From Trichobilharzia regenti (lineage: Eukaryota; Platyhelminthes; Trematoda; Strigeidida; Schistosomatidae), in contig OX235262.1 in the NCBI GenBank assembly GCA_944472135.2, positions 82,868,903 to 82,932,902 on the forward strand: a stretch of 64,000 nucleotides of DNA, read 5' to 3'. Positions 1 through 11,341 of this stretch are shown here, in pieces; position 1 is the stretch's first letter; each line of letters opens with the position of its first letter. A program made the translations under genes and the position numbers. Under the pieces are notes generated by a model. That model searched no databases and was not told where the DNA came from. It worked only from the letters and a program-made list of their open reading frames with translations.

Positions 1-431
1 ACAGTCATCTGAACAGATCAACCTGGCTCTATAAACTAGATACTTTACCAGTTTACGTTTGTATTTCAAAGGTACAAAACCGAAAACATGAGTGTACTGA
101 CCTGTTGTTGTAGGTTTCCTATACACACTCCTTCCTAGTGTGCCATCTTCTTTCCTTGCCATGAAGACGTCTAGGAATGAGATACTGTCATTACTTTCTT
201 TCTCTGTGGTAAACTTTATTGCTGAATGTGCATCATTAAATTTGTCAAGGATGTTCATTGCATCATTCTTGTCTTTCATAACCAGAAATATATCATCCAT
301 ATATCGAGAGTAGAAATCCAAGTCATTAATTACTCCTTTCAGTGGTCAATTCTCTAACTTAGCGAGGAGAAAATCAGCTAGGATTGGACCTAATGGGGAA
401 CGCATAGCTACACTATCAATTTGTCTGTAAC
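1..431 (-). pseudogene. PLE-1 reverse transcriptase fragment, cut by the window edge
   Basis: The minus strand reads from the RT palm into the thumb of a Penelope-like RT. In order: YRQIDSVAMRSPLGP (the usual MGSPLGP with G to R), SRYMDDIFLV with the catalytic Asp pair, FLDVFMARK, the GQYTH segment, and then the conserved basic stretch KYKRKLVK leading off the left edge. One in-frame TGA lies between LLAKLEN and PLKG (about 347). The 5' part of the RT is missing, and the fragment abuts a SINE-A tail at 431/432. The order YMDD, FLDV, YRKPTTTGQY is characteristic of PLE RTs, so the family call is firm. The copy is dead. Confidence 0.85.
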
Positions 432-545
432 CTCAGTATTTGCTGGTGATTCTCGAACTAGGATGAAACATCTGTCCAGTACTCCAGTGCTGGTTGGTTT
501 TCAATGGTTCTCTAACACTGATATCAATCTGTGATCAACTCGTCA
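432..545 (+). repeat. SINE-A fragment (hammerhead remnant plus 3' tail)
   Basis: The fragment has the second HHR half (aactaggatgaaaca, then ctgtccagtact) followed by the SINE-A tail ggttctctaac and gatatcaatc. The ribozyme core is mutated (CTGGTGA in place of CTGANGA). The head is missing and PLE-1 sequence begins directly upstream. Confidence 0.8.
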
Positions 546-1199
546 AAACAAATATAATCCTTACAAACTAACTATTGAAAACATTTTCATTAACAATCAA
601 ATTTCAATATGCACACAACAAATTTACTCGTTATTGTCCATTGTAATCCATATAAAAATACACTTGTAGAGTAATAAAAATTAAAATTGTTGGAAACAGA
701 ATTTTCCTCTCTCTGTCTCTCCCTCTGAAATCTTAATTTTATGTTTCTAACAGAATTATTAATTTAAATCAGATTGTATCAATAAAATTGACAAACTTAT
801 GCAATAGATGACCTCATAAAGAGGTCAAACAAAATAAATAGATAATATTATGAGGAAGTGTAAAATGTCAGTAATGGATTTAGATTAAAATAGATCAATT
901 TATTACTCAACTACAATTTGTGGGAATCCTAAGCTCCTTGAACTTATAGAAGTTGTCATTAGTTTTTTTAAACAGTTGATATATATTTTACGCTGATATT
1001 TCATTATATTTGGAACATTTAAAATGGACCAGCTTACGAGATCATATCAAATAGAGAGAAATAGTAGGAAAGCTAAAAAACGGCTGGGGCAGAATACTGA
1101 AAAAAAGGGAACCGAGGAATCATACGAAACTCGTTATTTGGAAAAGACATTTCATTTCAATCTGTTGATCATATAAAAAGGTGTTAACAACCTCTTGAC
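546..1199. other. No feature recognised
   Basis: AT-rich DNA with a short TCTC-rich run near 706. I see no coding or repeat homology to the rest of the window. Confidence 0.5.
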
Positions 1200-2070
1200 T
1201 AGGCGCTTGTCATTAAAAAGGAATTCGTGTCAGTTAAGCAACTTTATTATTATAATCAAGATGACGTATACGTTAATAGAAGTTGTCCTGGGGAAGTTTT
1301 TTACCCAAGGGAAATTTTTCTGTCTGTCCAGGATAATGAGGTCAACCATTTTGTGTGGTGTGGATAGGAACATGTTACCGTTCCAGTTGTTGCATATGCT
1401 TAAATCTCTTATTTTATTGGAACTTTGACAAGGTTGCCTTCCTTCCAAGTCGGCAGGTTTCTTTCCATACCCACTTCAGTGTGACAAACATCCCCACTAA
1501 GGTCTCCGAGTCCGTTTTAAATAATTCCTAGGAAGAGAGACGTCATCTAATCTTGTCTCTTTCCCTGATCTTAGTAACTTTATGTCCTTCAAGACATCTG
1601 TTTGTGTTGGGGAGTGGGTGTTTACTGGGAGTTCCATGTCTGACGAGTTGTAGGTGTCAGCCAATTCAGGATCGCTTTGAACTAATCAGCCCAGTACTTG
1701 TTTTGTTTCTTCTCTCTAGGAAGTGATTTTCCTTCATTATTTTTCACTAGTTTCATCTGCGTTTATCTCTTTCTGAATATCTTCCTGATTATGTGACATA
1801 GTATTGTGAGGTCTCCCTCAGTTCAAGAGTATTCTGCTTCACTTTCCATTAGGTCATGAGAGCATCTTTTGTCTTTTTTAACACTCTTCTGTTTTGTTAA
1901 GTACTCTGTAGGTTGTTAAGGATTTGGAAAGACCACACCAATTCCACCTGCTTCCACAGATATCTATGTCCTACAATCTCATTTCTTTTGCGATCTGAGC
2001 AGTCCTGTCGGTGTCAAACACGATGTGGATATTCCATGTCCTCACGCTTATTTTTAGTTTCGTCAAATGA
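1200..2070 (-). pseudogene. RTE-clade LINE ORF remnant (endonuclease, linker, RT start)
   Basis: The minus-strand frames resemble RTE/SR2 in the expected order. The end of an apurinic-type endonuclease entry (RTWNI..., DTDRTAQIAKEMR) lies near 1950-2060. An interdomain stretch with NQEDIQKEI and KKQNKYWADWFKAILN lies at about 1640-1810. The RT entry ICNNWNGNMFLSTPHKM, equivalent to the usual CNNWRGI.LLS.P.K, lies at 1330-1400. Many stops and shifts interrupt it, and part of the endonuclease is deleted. The assignment rests on several short matches in the correct order rather than one long frame. Non-functional. Confidence 0.65.
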
Positions 2071-3136
2071 TGGCATGTTACCTGAACAGTTTTCTAAAGC
2101 CTTAAATTGTATGGAGTCATCCCTTCTCAAACTGATACAGTCCTCTCACTTCCAGTAGAGTATGAGTTTGTTTTTTAAGTTTTTGTTGTGTTTTCAAATT
2201 TCTTTGGCAACTGGATTCAGTTTTCCGCGTAGGGTCTCAAGGCCCACATAGAACAATTGCTGAATACGCTTCTTTTTTCTGAGGTTTGAAGCTCCAGTAG
2301 CGAAGGGATTGTCACTTTACGAGATAGATTTAATTACTCCACACCCAGCTTCACTTACTTTAAGGGCTTAGGACCGACCGAATAACTAGGCGACGTTCTC
2401 TTGCTTATTAATATGTGATGATTCTGGCTGCCTCTCTCAGGTTATAGCTGTTTTTCACATTCAAACAACGCATTGTCTAATGAAGGTTGAGATATTAAAA
2501 ATTGAAAATCTCATTACTATCACAAGGCAGAAGAAAGTGCTTATAAACTGAATAAACAGTATAACTTTTGAAAAGTGCCTAAAGTCAAACAATCCAGAGT
2601 CTCCACGCCATCCTGTCTTTCCAATATGTATGTTGTCGGCTATCGTACAATAGATTTAGCTCACAAGTTTGGATACATACGACATTTATGTTGTATGAAA
2701 TGAGGCAATAGCTATAGTAAAGGTGGTATCTGACAAAATATTGAAGGATGATTGAGAGCTTCTGAAACTTGCTATTCAATGCTCTAGATTCGACTTCCGG
2801 TGAGATTGTGTGTATCCATTTTTGAAGACTTCCAGGCTAGGACAAAATAGCTGTTTAAATTCCACCCCACTTCAACAATCCTGTCAGTGGTGTTCGGTTG
2901 TGGAGGCATCTCCATTGAAATATATGGTTATTGCCAATAAATTTCTTTATCCAGATCTCAAATATAATGCACGAATACAGATCATTTCTATTTAGTTACC
3001 TTGTGAAATGTAGTCAGCTGTGCTCTAGGTAATTCGTTGACTTACGGCTTATACAACTATACCTGTAGTATACGCTGACAGACTTACTGTGGCATAACTT
3101 CATTTGCCTATGTTTACTTTATTTGCAAGACACTTT
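2071..3136. other. No feature recognised
   Basis: AT-rich sequence. Short open frames here show no motif or family resemblance. Confidence 0.5.
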
Positions 3137-3250
3137 GTTTTTCCTTCACTGCCTTAGCGAGGTAAAGGAGTGCGTCCAGTGGCCGGGGATCGAACGCCGG
3201 ACCATGTGCATGGTCGGTGAGCGTTCTAACCGGTATGCCACCGATGCCAT
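3137..3250 (-). repeat. SINE-C head (tRNA-derived), partial
   Basis: On the minus strand an A-box-like region (ggtggcataccggttagaac) is followed by a B-box-like gttcgatcc. This matches the tRNA-derived heads at 28.9 and 53.2 kb. The 3' body is missing. Confidence 0.65.
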
Positions 3251-3347
3251 TTGCAAGACACTAGCCTGTTATTATTACATTTCACTGAAAGGTATAGCCT
3301 ATGAAATAAGCCCGTTATATAACGCATCAATTAATCGATTAGAAATT

Positions 3348-3352
<5 letters not shown>

Positions 3353-3381
<29 letters not shown>
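3353..3381. repeat. (TA)n microsatellite
   Basis: Uninterrupted TA dinucleotides. They produce an artificial Tyr-Ile run in translation. Confidence 0.95.
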
Positions 3382-3384
<3 letters not shown>

Positions 3385-3399
3385 ATTATCTACAATCAT

Positions 3400-4149
3400 C
3401 TGAGTAAGATGACAGTTTCTTTTCAGGTAATTATACTTCAAAATGTCACCTGGTTTTCACGTGAACATAGTGGTAAAATGGAGTAGCCTACAAGAAAGAA
3501 AAGTAATTTTCCTTTAACGAAAATTTCGTCAGAATATAGTTTATTACTTTTACTTACCTCTTGTATTGTGTGTGCGTGTGTGTGAAAGAAAGAGTTACAT
3601 GCGTATACATCCAGCAGATTTAGTACTTTTCAGTGTGCAGTTGAATTATTTACCCATCACCATCATCATCAGCATCATCTTTTTTTTGAACATGTCTTTA
3701 AAAAATCGATATTAATGATTCCAAATCAATCAATAGACTATATAAAGTAGATAGATATAAAGTAATCAAGTTAACATTGTAAACTTGTAAACTATTCATA
3801 CTCTAAGGCAATAATAATAATAATGCTAGAAGATTTGACTAGATTTATTCTTCAATTATGAAGTTTAACGAGTTCTATACACAACTTAAGTGAAAACTTG
3901 AAATTGGGTTTCATTCTTTCTCTAGTAAACAAAAAACAATGACTATTAAGTAGGCTTTGTTGATTTTCTTCTCAAGTGAATAAAATGGTTGAGAACTAAT
4001 TATAAATACCATTGAAATTATTAAGTAGTAGTCATTTACTCATGTATTTTTGTTAATAATCTCTTTTTTGACGAAATCTCCACTGAAACTATTCTAATTC
4101 CCTACAAAACCCCCCTAATATATAAGTTTTCATCTTCAGAGCATTGGTG
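3400..4149. other. No gene recognised; simple repeats only
   Basis: It contains a TG-rich stretch near 3570, a CATCAT run near 3658 and a short AAT run near 3812. Confidence 0.5.
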
Positions 4150-4370
4150 GCTGCACCGAGAAACTTTGGCCAGTTGGGTTCCAGTATTGAGCAGGGGTGG
4201 TTGTTGACGGTATTGCTGGGCCTTGTAATCTGAAGGTCTCGAGTCCTAGCCTGGTGTGGGTTTCTGGGTGCTAACCGTTGAAGAGTCCCGAACTAAGACA
4301 AAACAGCTGTCAGTGCTCCCGGAATTTCAACAGTCTCTAAATGGTATTAGCTGGTGACGAAGTCCGTATT
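4150..4370 (+). repeat. Degenerate SINE-A copy
   Basis: A tRNA-like head (ccttgtaat...gaaggt, cgagtcc) is followed by a decayed hammerhead (ttgaagagtcccgaactaag, then aaaacagctgtcagtgctcc). The core is mutated at CTGA (TTGA) and GAAA (AAAA), so self-cleavage is not expected. Confidence 0.75.
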
Positions 4371-4989
4371 GAAACTTATCCGAATCTCTACAAAAAGCCA
4401 GAATCATTCGATTCGGTTCAGTTAAAACTATGGAATTTAACAATTCGAGGAAAGATGCATTTTCATGATTTAGTAGGTCATGAGGTTTAATGGAAAATCA
4501 TGGATTGATGAAAATGAGTGTTCCTTCTTGACCGTAATTTCTCTCAGAAAAATATGGTTCATATGTATATAGGAATAGTGTGGGATTTTTATCGATGAAA
4601 TCATCTTCAGAGGCTGTATAATCGTATTTATACTTAGAAAAATATATAGTGATCTACTATTGAGTAATAGGGAATGACATAATTGATATAATTACTCATA
4701 AGTGGCTTTAGAAGTGAAAATTAAAAGTTGTAAATTACATGGTACTCAACGGAACAAAGATAGAAGTTTGATAAGGTTAAAATTGCTCTTGAGTGAGAAT
4801 AAAGGTATTTTTGAGTGTCAATTTAACAAGTGTGAAGAGGGTGTGAAAATATACAAAAGGAGCATATGAAATTGATAATAGTGAATTAATTATTAAAGCA
4901 AAATCAAACTAAAAGCAGAATTAAAAAAGAAAAGAAAAATCAAAATTTTTTACAGGGAACAATTAGTGTAGAGGTTAAGACCAAGGTAG
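4371..4989. other. No feature recognised
   Basis: AT-rich, purine-rich near 4910-4950. Nothing else seen. Confidence 0.5.
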
Positions 4990-5745
4990 AATAAGAGACT
5001 GAACAAAGTTTTTCTATATACAGAGTCTGGGGTTGTGTTTACGAATTACCAACGCTTCCGCCATACACAAATTTTGAAACCTCACGCCCTTTGTACCATT
5101 TGGTCTCACCTTGTAGATGATCTTGAAAGACGACTCTGGTGAAGCTACGTGGCTTCAGTTCACCAAGTGCTCGAGAATTGAACTGGTAATTGTCTTGGAT
5201 TGTCCTTTTGCTAACCATGCCAGGTAATGTTCAGAGATGGGTTTGGGAAGCGTGCGCTTTGTGCGGCCAATATAACTAGCTCCACACCAGCAGGTGAATT
5301 TATGGACAAACATTGAGGTGGCCCAAAGCGGCAGTTTATCCTTCACACATCAATTGATCATATGTCGGCTGTAGAAGTTGATACGTAGCTCAGCCATAAA
5401 GAAGGCTTTCCTCAGTGATCTGCATAAGCGATTCTTCAGGATATCAGCTGCAGTATAACCTTTAGATTCAACACTCATAAAAAGCAGTTTCTTCGGCGCC
5501 GTCTGGATTCTTTCAGGCTTTTCCCTTAACTTCATGTTTTTCTCTATAAATCTTGGAGGATATCCATTCTCTACGAGGATTTGTCTCAGTCACCCCAGTT
5601 CCCCATCGATTGTATCACCTGAACATATCCTCCTTATTCTTGAGGATAAGGAATGGATCAGATTTCTCTTTCTTCTCAAAAGGACCCAGCTATGGAAATT
5701 TGTGTACTGACCATTCCATGTTGGTTTCCTGTAGATAGATCTTTG
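4990..5745 (-). pseudogene. PLE-1: RT thumb, linker and GIY-YIG endonuclease remnant
   Basis: Read on the minus strand from 5745: QETNMEWSVHKF (the YRKPTWTGQY region), the basic RNLIHSLSSRIRRICSGD segment, ILVENGYPPRFIEKN, then two open pieces (5535-5350 and 5346-5155). The second holds the endonuclease motif CWCGASYIGRTKR followed by ISEHYLAWLAKGQSK and a HLV segment. The C-terminal AEALVIRKHNPRLCI, with the endonuclease Glu and Asn positions, reads in another frame near 5030-5075. PLEs use this endonuclease to nick the target and prime reverse transcription. At least three frame breaks and loss of the RT palm make this copy inactive. Confidence 0.85.
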
Positions 5746-6340
5746 AAGAGAACCATCAGATCTTCTCTTTTTCGGATAGGAGGTTATTGTGTAACAGTCT
5801 GGTTAACTTACAAAGTAGATGTTTCTAAACGTTCATTTATTTTTGATGTAACAGGGATATGGTTACAACGCATTCCTAACTGCATGTTCTCAAATAGTGT
5901 AGTGTTTAACCTGTGCGTGTATCAAAAAAATACAGAGATTCATTTCGAAATCATTTTCATATTAGTGGGATTATCAAAAGCAATTTAAGCCTTATTGAAG
6001 GAAGTTTCATGTCAACCCTAATGTCACTGCAGAAGTTTTCGCTTGCCATTGTCACAGCTGACTAATAGTGAAATGTGCGAATCGTATGCAGTACACTGAA
6101 TTTTTACAGCCATACTCACTCTAATGTTAATTCGTATATCCCAGTGCAGAATTCGTCAGGAATCAACACCAGTTTAGGGATTAATGAAAATCAAGGTGGG
6201 CTGGATAGCTTCTTCGTCCTACCTTAAGACCATCCAAAATTGCTCATCCATGAGTTCACTAGGCATTGAACCAATGAATTTCAGATCGCGAGATCATGCT
6301 GTTGACAATCTAGGCACTAAAATGAAATTCGACGACGCAT
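5746..6340. other. No feature recognised
   Basis: AT-rich. An open frame at 5653-5988 is mostly antisense to the PLE-1 remnant or unique sequence, with no motif. Confidence 0.45.
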
Positions 6341-7424
6341 GAACTATCACTCCAGTGGTCCAAGGAAAACGGTCTTACCTTAAATCCCTCTAAATGCCAA
6401 ACAGTCAATTTCACCTTTAGGCATAAATCTGACCTAAAAACACTGGTTAGCACTCACGAGGTGTGCAGCGTAGATGGCACTGAAATAGGAACCAAATCGG
6501 AAATTAAATATCTTGACGTCATTTTATCTGCTGATCTTTCCTGGTCGTCTCATATCTTGATGATTTCTAAGAAAATATTCTGTCTTACCTTCTACATCAA
6601 GAAGCTAATACATTCTGGTATAACACAACCCTTACTCCTACGATTTGTTAACTCTTGCACTCTGCCTATTATTCTTTATTGTTCCCCCTTAATTTTTCCA
6701 GGGCTACTGAAGGGAGACTATACCTTATTAAGTAGGATTTTAAAGGTTGTGACCAGGGTAAGCAGTGTGCCACCTAACCAGCTTGTTAATATTCTGGTTG
6801 ACAGGCAGTTGGACTCATGTGAAAAATGAGCTTAGTCCATTTCATCTAACTCACACCACCTTCTTCATTCACAACTCTCCCCTTGTATCTCATCAGGGAA
6901 AACTAGAAGCCTATATAAAAAACTATACGCTCGCACTAGCAAATACAAAACTCAACTATACCCTACTTAGCTCATGTTCTGTGCGGTAAAGAAGGCATAT
7001 GGCGTGATACCTATAACTTATTAAATAGTCAGTAGAACAACTGGATCTCGTCTTTCCAACTCATATCATTTATAGGTACAACGTTTTCTTTCTTTTCCTT
7101 TTCTCTCTCTCTTTTTCTGTTATGTGCTGCTTTATTTCCTCTTCCTTACAAACTCTACTTAAAACATTATTCTTCGTTCTCTCACACTCTGTATATCTCG
7201 ACCTTTTGTTACCCCTTACGCCAGTAAATATGCTAGCATCTACTTTTCTAACACTTTCAAACGCCATGTCGAATGTTGGCTTTGCTATCGACATGCCAAT
7301 ATGTTGTTTGTCAAGACGAACTGAGATTACTGTTATTCTCTGTAGAATTTTATTTATTGTTAATGTACCAATTGGATCCAATACTGTAGTGTAATGCTGA
7401 GAATTCCATTGTGTATCACAGGTA
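6341..7424 (+). pseudogene. CR1-like LINE, RT C-terminus and 3' end (5'-truncated)
   Basis: The frame opens near 6347 with WSKENGLTLNPSKC, then YLDVILSADLSWSSH (the FKYLGxxLSxDLSW block that follows the palm in Jockey/CR1 RTs), KKIFCLTFYIKKL and GITQPLLLRFVNSC. It closes at 6829 and continues out of frame (LTHTTSS, LAHVLCGKEGIWRD). The catalytic YADD region is absent because of 5' truncation, which is usual for target-primed insertions. The relatives at 13.9-15.5 and 33.2-33.6 kb are on the minus strand. Schistosome SR1 and Perere elements are of this type; exact family not determined. Confidence 0.8.
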
Positions 7425-7462
7425 TTTTTTTTGGAATAAAGCAAATTATTGTTATTATTATT
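7425..7462 (+). repeat. CR1-like LINE 3' terminus with TTA/ATT tail
   Basis: It ends tttttggaataaagcaaatt followed by an attgttattattatta run. The minus-strand relative ending at 33178 has the same ending (tttggaataaagctg, then attattatt), so this is the 3' boundary of the family: a microsatellite rather than poly(A). Confidence 0.75.
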
Positions 7463-7484
7463 AAGATATAACGCTGCAGTCAGT

Positions 7485-7630
7485 CAACTAATGTCATCGT
7501 TGGGGTTGCGCTTTTTGATAAACTCAAATGTTCATGAATTCTCACTACAACGTTTCCCTGACAAAACAGATGTCCATTGCTAAGTGGTTTCCAAAGATTC
7601 ACTGACTAATGTTGTTTCCTGACAAAATCT
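7485..7630 (+). repeat. Possible very old SINE-A copy
   Basis: Loose match to the SINE-A order: gttggggttgcgct (5' region), then acgtttccctgacaaaacag, tgtccattgctaagtggttt and tcactgactaatg. Too diverged to be sure. Confidence 0.35.
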
Positions 7631-8210
7631 AAAGTGAAAGTAAGCCGAATTCGTGCGAAACCAGAAAATCTTAATTAGTACTGTATAACTATTTGATCCA
7701 CATACTAATTAATTAGAAAATAACACTTGTGAATTTAATGATTAGTGAAGTATTAAAGTCTCTTTTCATGAACTTGTGTCTTTTAGCGTAGGTGAGATTT
7801 ATGGCATAGCCTTGGTGTTTTGGCGAATTTAGGATTTTAATTTTGGGATCAATAAAGTTATCCAGAGTCATCACAGAATTCAACAGAGACAGCAGAAATT
7901 GCCCCCGGTTGGTTCTGTTCTAATAAATGCACCCGTTCCCTTGCGTGTCAGGGCATAATTGCGTGTATTAACTCTAGAATTATTACAGTTACCCATGTAG
8001 TATATATGATCTAAGGAACCATAGCTGATTTGATGAGCGATTCGTGATTTCACCGTTTTAAGGTATGTACTTAGACACGCATGGCAGCATCAACCAATTT
8101 ATTCACACAGTGATACACCCATTGATTGGGTATTGGTTTTCAGGAGAACCAAACACATCCATCTCTGCCTCTTGCGAGATGAGACCGGCATGCAGGATCA
8201 TCTTGTGGAG
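7631..8210. other. No feature recognised
   Basis: AT-rich. No motif or repeat homology noticed. Confidence 0.45.
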
Positions 8211-8689
8211 TGACCACTCGAGAGCCCTCTTCCTCGGTGGACCATTCGCACCGTTAGTATACATAGTAATGCATAGGCAAGCATTGTTACGCCAATCATT
8301 GATAGCGTAAATAAATTATGCACTGCATAGACAAGCCCAATAGAACTTATCTCGCATACAAGACTAGCCAAACGTATTAGTATATGCAAAAGTGGCACGT
8401 ATAGCGACGCTACAGTGACAACAGGCACTTATAAACGAAGCCAGCAGCCAACAAATTCAATAAAATCGTTATCCATGCCAACTAATTTAGCATGCAAATA
8501 GCTTCTATACGCCGGCCAAGACTAAAGAAAACCATACACACTTATATAAGCGAGCCATGAGAACCATTTAACTCACGCTCATATCGTCTATATAGTTTAT
8601 ACTGTTTTTACTATGGGATTTTAGGGTTATAAGCTAAACAGCCTAGCTGGGCGCTATTGCGCCTAAACAAGCTCAAAACCCTATGGTCA
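8211..8689 (+). mobile_element. Possible solo LTR
   Basis: A less AT-rich block starts tgacca and ends tggtca, a perfect 6-bp inverted terminus of the TG...CA kind. It has a TATA-like tatataag at 8544-8550 about 140 bp before the end. No coding sequence and no clear 5-bp target duplication were found. A gypsy integrase remnant at 50.4 kb shows such elements exist here, but I cannot link the two. Strand is inferred from the TATA position. Confidence 0.3.
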
Positions 8690-8840
8690 CAGATACCAAA
8701 ATACGTTTCACTCATTCCTCTATCATTTGGAAAAGTTTTTCAAATTTTTCAATTTTTTGACTCTCTTGGACCCGAGTTAAGGGTAGTATCCGTAAAAATT
8801 TAGGATTTTCATTTGGTTGCCCTAGATGAAATCTTAGTCA

Positions 8841-9014
8841 TGTGTGCGTCGGTGGCACAGTGGTTAGGACTCTCGCTGACCACGCACATGGTCCGGGGTT
8901 CGAGCCCGCACCGACGCACAACTGATATCTATGGTCGGCCTGCAAAATTTGGGCTACCGATATCCATGCTGAAAATTCCATACTTGTACCGAAAATACAG
9001 TGTGGAATCAAGCT
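8841..9014 (+). repeat. SINE-B copy (tRNA-derived)
   Basis: The head has a pol III A-box-like ggtggcacagtggttagga and B-box-like gggttcgagcc. The body has gatatctatggtcggcctg and ends tgtggaatcaagctgtaaat with an A-rich tail. Other copies: 16575 (+), 43175, 46958 and 62443 (-). No hammerhead. This copy is well preserved. Confidence 0.85.
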
Positions 9015-9423
9015 GTAAATCCAAAAAAAAGAGAAGAACTTGAGACGAAGGATTAAAGTTTTTCATTACTTCCAAAAAGGCCTCTCTAAATGTAACGAGG
9101 ATCGTTTGGCGGTATTTAACATTAACATCTTCAGTTCAGCGCAGTACACTGATAAATTCATATTAGAGGCCCCCTTAGTTGTATATGTTTATTTAATACT
9201 CAGTGGGGATATTTAATGTGTCCTTGAATAGAAAATCAACGTAAAAATTATGATTCATTTGAGCTACTCTGTGGAATATATATAGCCACTTCTTAAAGAA
9301 AAAGTAGACTCACATGAATATAGACGATGATAACTTCTACATGTCCAAAGCAAGCTCACGTTTAACAGTTTGAAAAAATTTGGGCGTCGGGTATACGATA
9401 TTGATTATAATGAAGGATTATGT
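9015..9423. other. No feature recognised
   Basis: AT-rich sequence between SINE-B and PLE-2. Confidence 0.5.
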
Positions 9424-9737
9424 ATTTCCCAATGAATGAAAACAAAACCATATTGTTTTTACTGACGTTTCGCTATTTAATGCCAATAGCTTCATCAAAG
9501 TATTATTAAACCGGAATTTACAAAATCTCAGCATATCTACAACAAAGAGTCAAGAGATGAGAAAATAGACTTAGGTCAAGTTAAAGGGACATATTGAAGG
9601 TCAAAATATTAATGAAGATCGCTAAATCAAATAACGGAGTTAATAGTATATCTGTTGTGATATCTAAACAAAGTTTACTAACTTGATCATCGTTTGTCAG
9701 TCTGGGGTCGTTTTTCGTTGTCAAGTTGGTCAACTGG
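9424..9737 (-). repeat. PLE-2 left inverted arm
   Basis: Reverse complement of 11342-11655 over the full 314 bp, with mismatches at tgttttt/tgtttct and catcaaag/catcacag. The last 44 bases are translated as the start of the open RT frame. Confidence 0.95.
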
Positions 9738-11206
9738 AAATTCTCTCTGGTTTAAACTAAAACCAAAATCTTATGTACTTTCAAGATTCTACGGTCAACC
9801 AAAGATACATAAGCCCACAGTTCCATTAAAACCAGTAATAGATTTCACCAACCCACCGAGATACAATCTCTCTAAATACTTACCCTCGATACTACAACCA
9901 TTACAAAAGGACACTCAAAATAGTGTAAGAAATTCATATGATTTTAAATCCCAAATAGAACACCGAGAAATCGATAAAGAAGACATTATGGTAAGCTATG
10001 ATATTATCTCATTATATACTAGTATCCCTATTAACGAAAGTCTTGATATCATTTCCAGTCTACTAGAATCAGATACAACGCTATCACAAAGATGTCCACT
10101 GGACACCAGTGAAATAATTAAGAGCTTGAAATTCTATCTAGAAAGTAATTATTTTACATTTAAAGGGAGTTTATATAGACAGACAATTGGTGTTGCTATG
10201 GGTTCACCAGTCTTCCCAACAGTAGCTGACCTTTTCATGAATAAATTCGTAAATAACATCTTTTCTAGCATACTCACTCCTAAAATATGGTTAAAATATG
10301 TAGATGATACTTTTGTAGTGCTAAAACGAGATCTTCACAGCTCATTCTTGGAGAAAATAAACTGCGTATCTCCCAGAATCCACTTTACTTCGGAAGCAGA
10401 ATCAGACGTCGGTGAAATACCATTCCTAGACTGCCTAGTTAACAGGCGGGAAAATCGACATTTTAGTATATCCATATTCAGGAAGAAAACCCACCTCAAT
10501 AAGTATTGAGACTTCAGATCATCACACACCATCAGCGCAAAGATTTCAGTTGTTTCAAGTTTTCTTAGACGAGCACACTCTGATAACGGATGAGAAAGAA
10601 AAAGAAGAAGAAATACCAAACATTACTGAAACTCTCAAGCAAAACAACTACCCAAGGAACTTCATCCACAAAATCAACACAGACATTAAGTATGACCGAA
10701 AAGGCATTCCGAAAACATGGACCTCAATAGACGTCATTCCATATAGAGCAGAGACGCCAGACGATATCACAAGAGTAATCAATCAGCTTGACATTAGAGT
10801 TTTCTTCAAAACATCAGACACACTAGTTAACAGACTTGTCAATATAAAAGACCAAATCCCTAAAGATTCCCTATCTAATTGTGTCTATAAAATAAAATGC
10901 TTGGAATGTGGTGCGATCTACATCGGACAAACATCTTGAGAAATCAAAATCAGAAGAAATAAACACCGTAGAGCATCTCTTCGACCACCAAAAAATCCAG
11001 GTGAATTAGAAAAACTTGAAAAATCATCAGCCATGGATGGTCTACTAGCTATAGAATCAGGCCACAAAATTGATTTTGACAATATCGAAGTTATCCACAA
11101 AAACTTCAGAGATCTTCGAGAACGTCTAATATCAGAAGCACTTCATATCAAGTGGAATCCAAATTGTCTGAATAAGAATGATGGACTAAAACAGAATCTG
11201 ACCTAG
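9694..11206 (+). pseudogene. PLE-2 RT plus GIY-YIG endonuclease, lightly broken
   Basis: 9694-10509 encodes 271 residues: FYGQPKIHKP (about 32-41), motif A VSYDIISLYTSIPI (Asp103), VAMGSPVFPTVADLFM (167-182), KYVDDTFVV (Asp204, Asp205) and PFLDCLVNR (243-251). All three catalytic Asp are present. The first 15 or so residues come from the inverted arm, so the true N-terminus is lost. A TGA follows NKY, and a +1 shift near 10580 leads into 10550-10939. An in-frame TGA then sits where an Arg codon is expected after CGAIYIGQTS, consistent with CGA to TGA. The frame resumes to TAG at 11204-11206 through GHKIDFDNIEVIHK, SEALHIK (catalytic Glu) and PNCLNKNDG (Asn). Three lesions. Confidence 0.9.
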
Positions 11207-11341
11207 TTACAACACCTCCTTCCCCCATGAAGTGACAAAAGCAACATGAATGTAATAAGCAAGTTCACTATGCAAACACTTATTGATCAAATCCAACAAT
11301 CTATACTGATATTAAATCTATACTTGGTTTTGTTATCTTTA

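Noticed and set aside
3351..3407. Tyr-Ile repeat peptide in an open frame
   Set aside because: Translation of a (TA)n microsatellite; the same artefact appears at 13.3 and 20.9 kb.
7070..7444. 124-residue minus-strand frame as a gene
   Set aside because: Antisense to the 3' UTR of the CR1-like LINE; no motif.
8841..8915. tRNA gene
   Set aside because: A and B boxes are present, but the cloverleaf is not maintained and the sequence recurs as a dispersed SINE with a fixed body.
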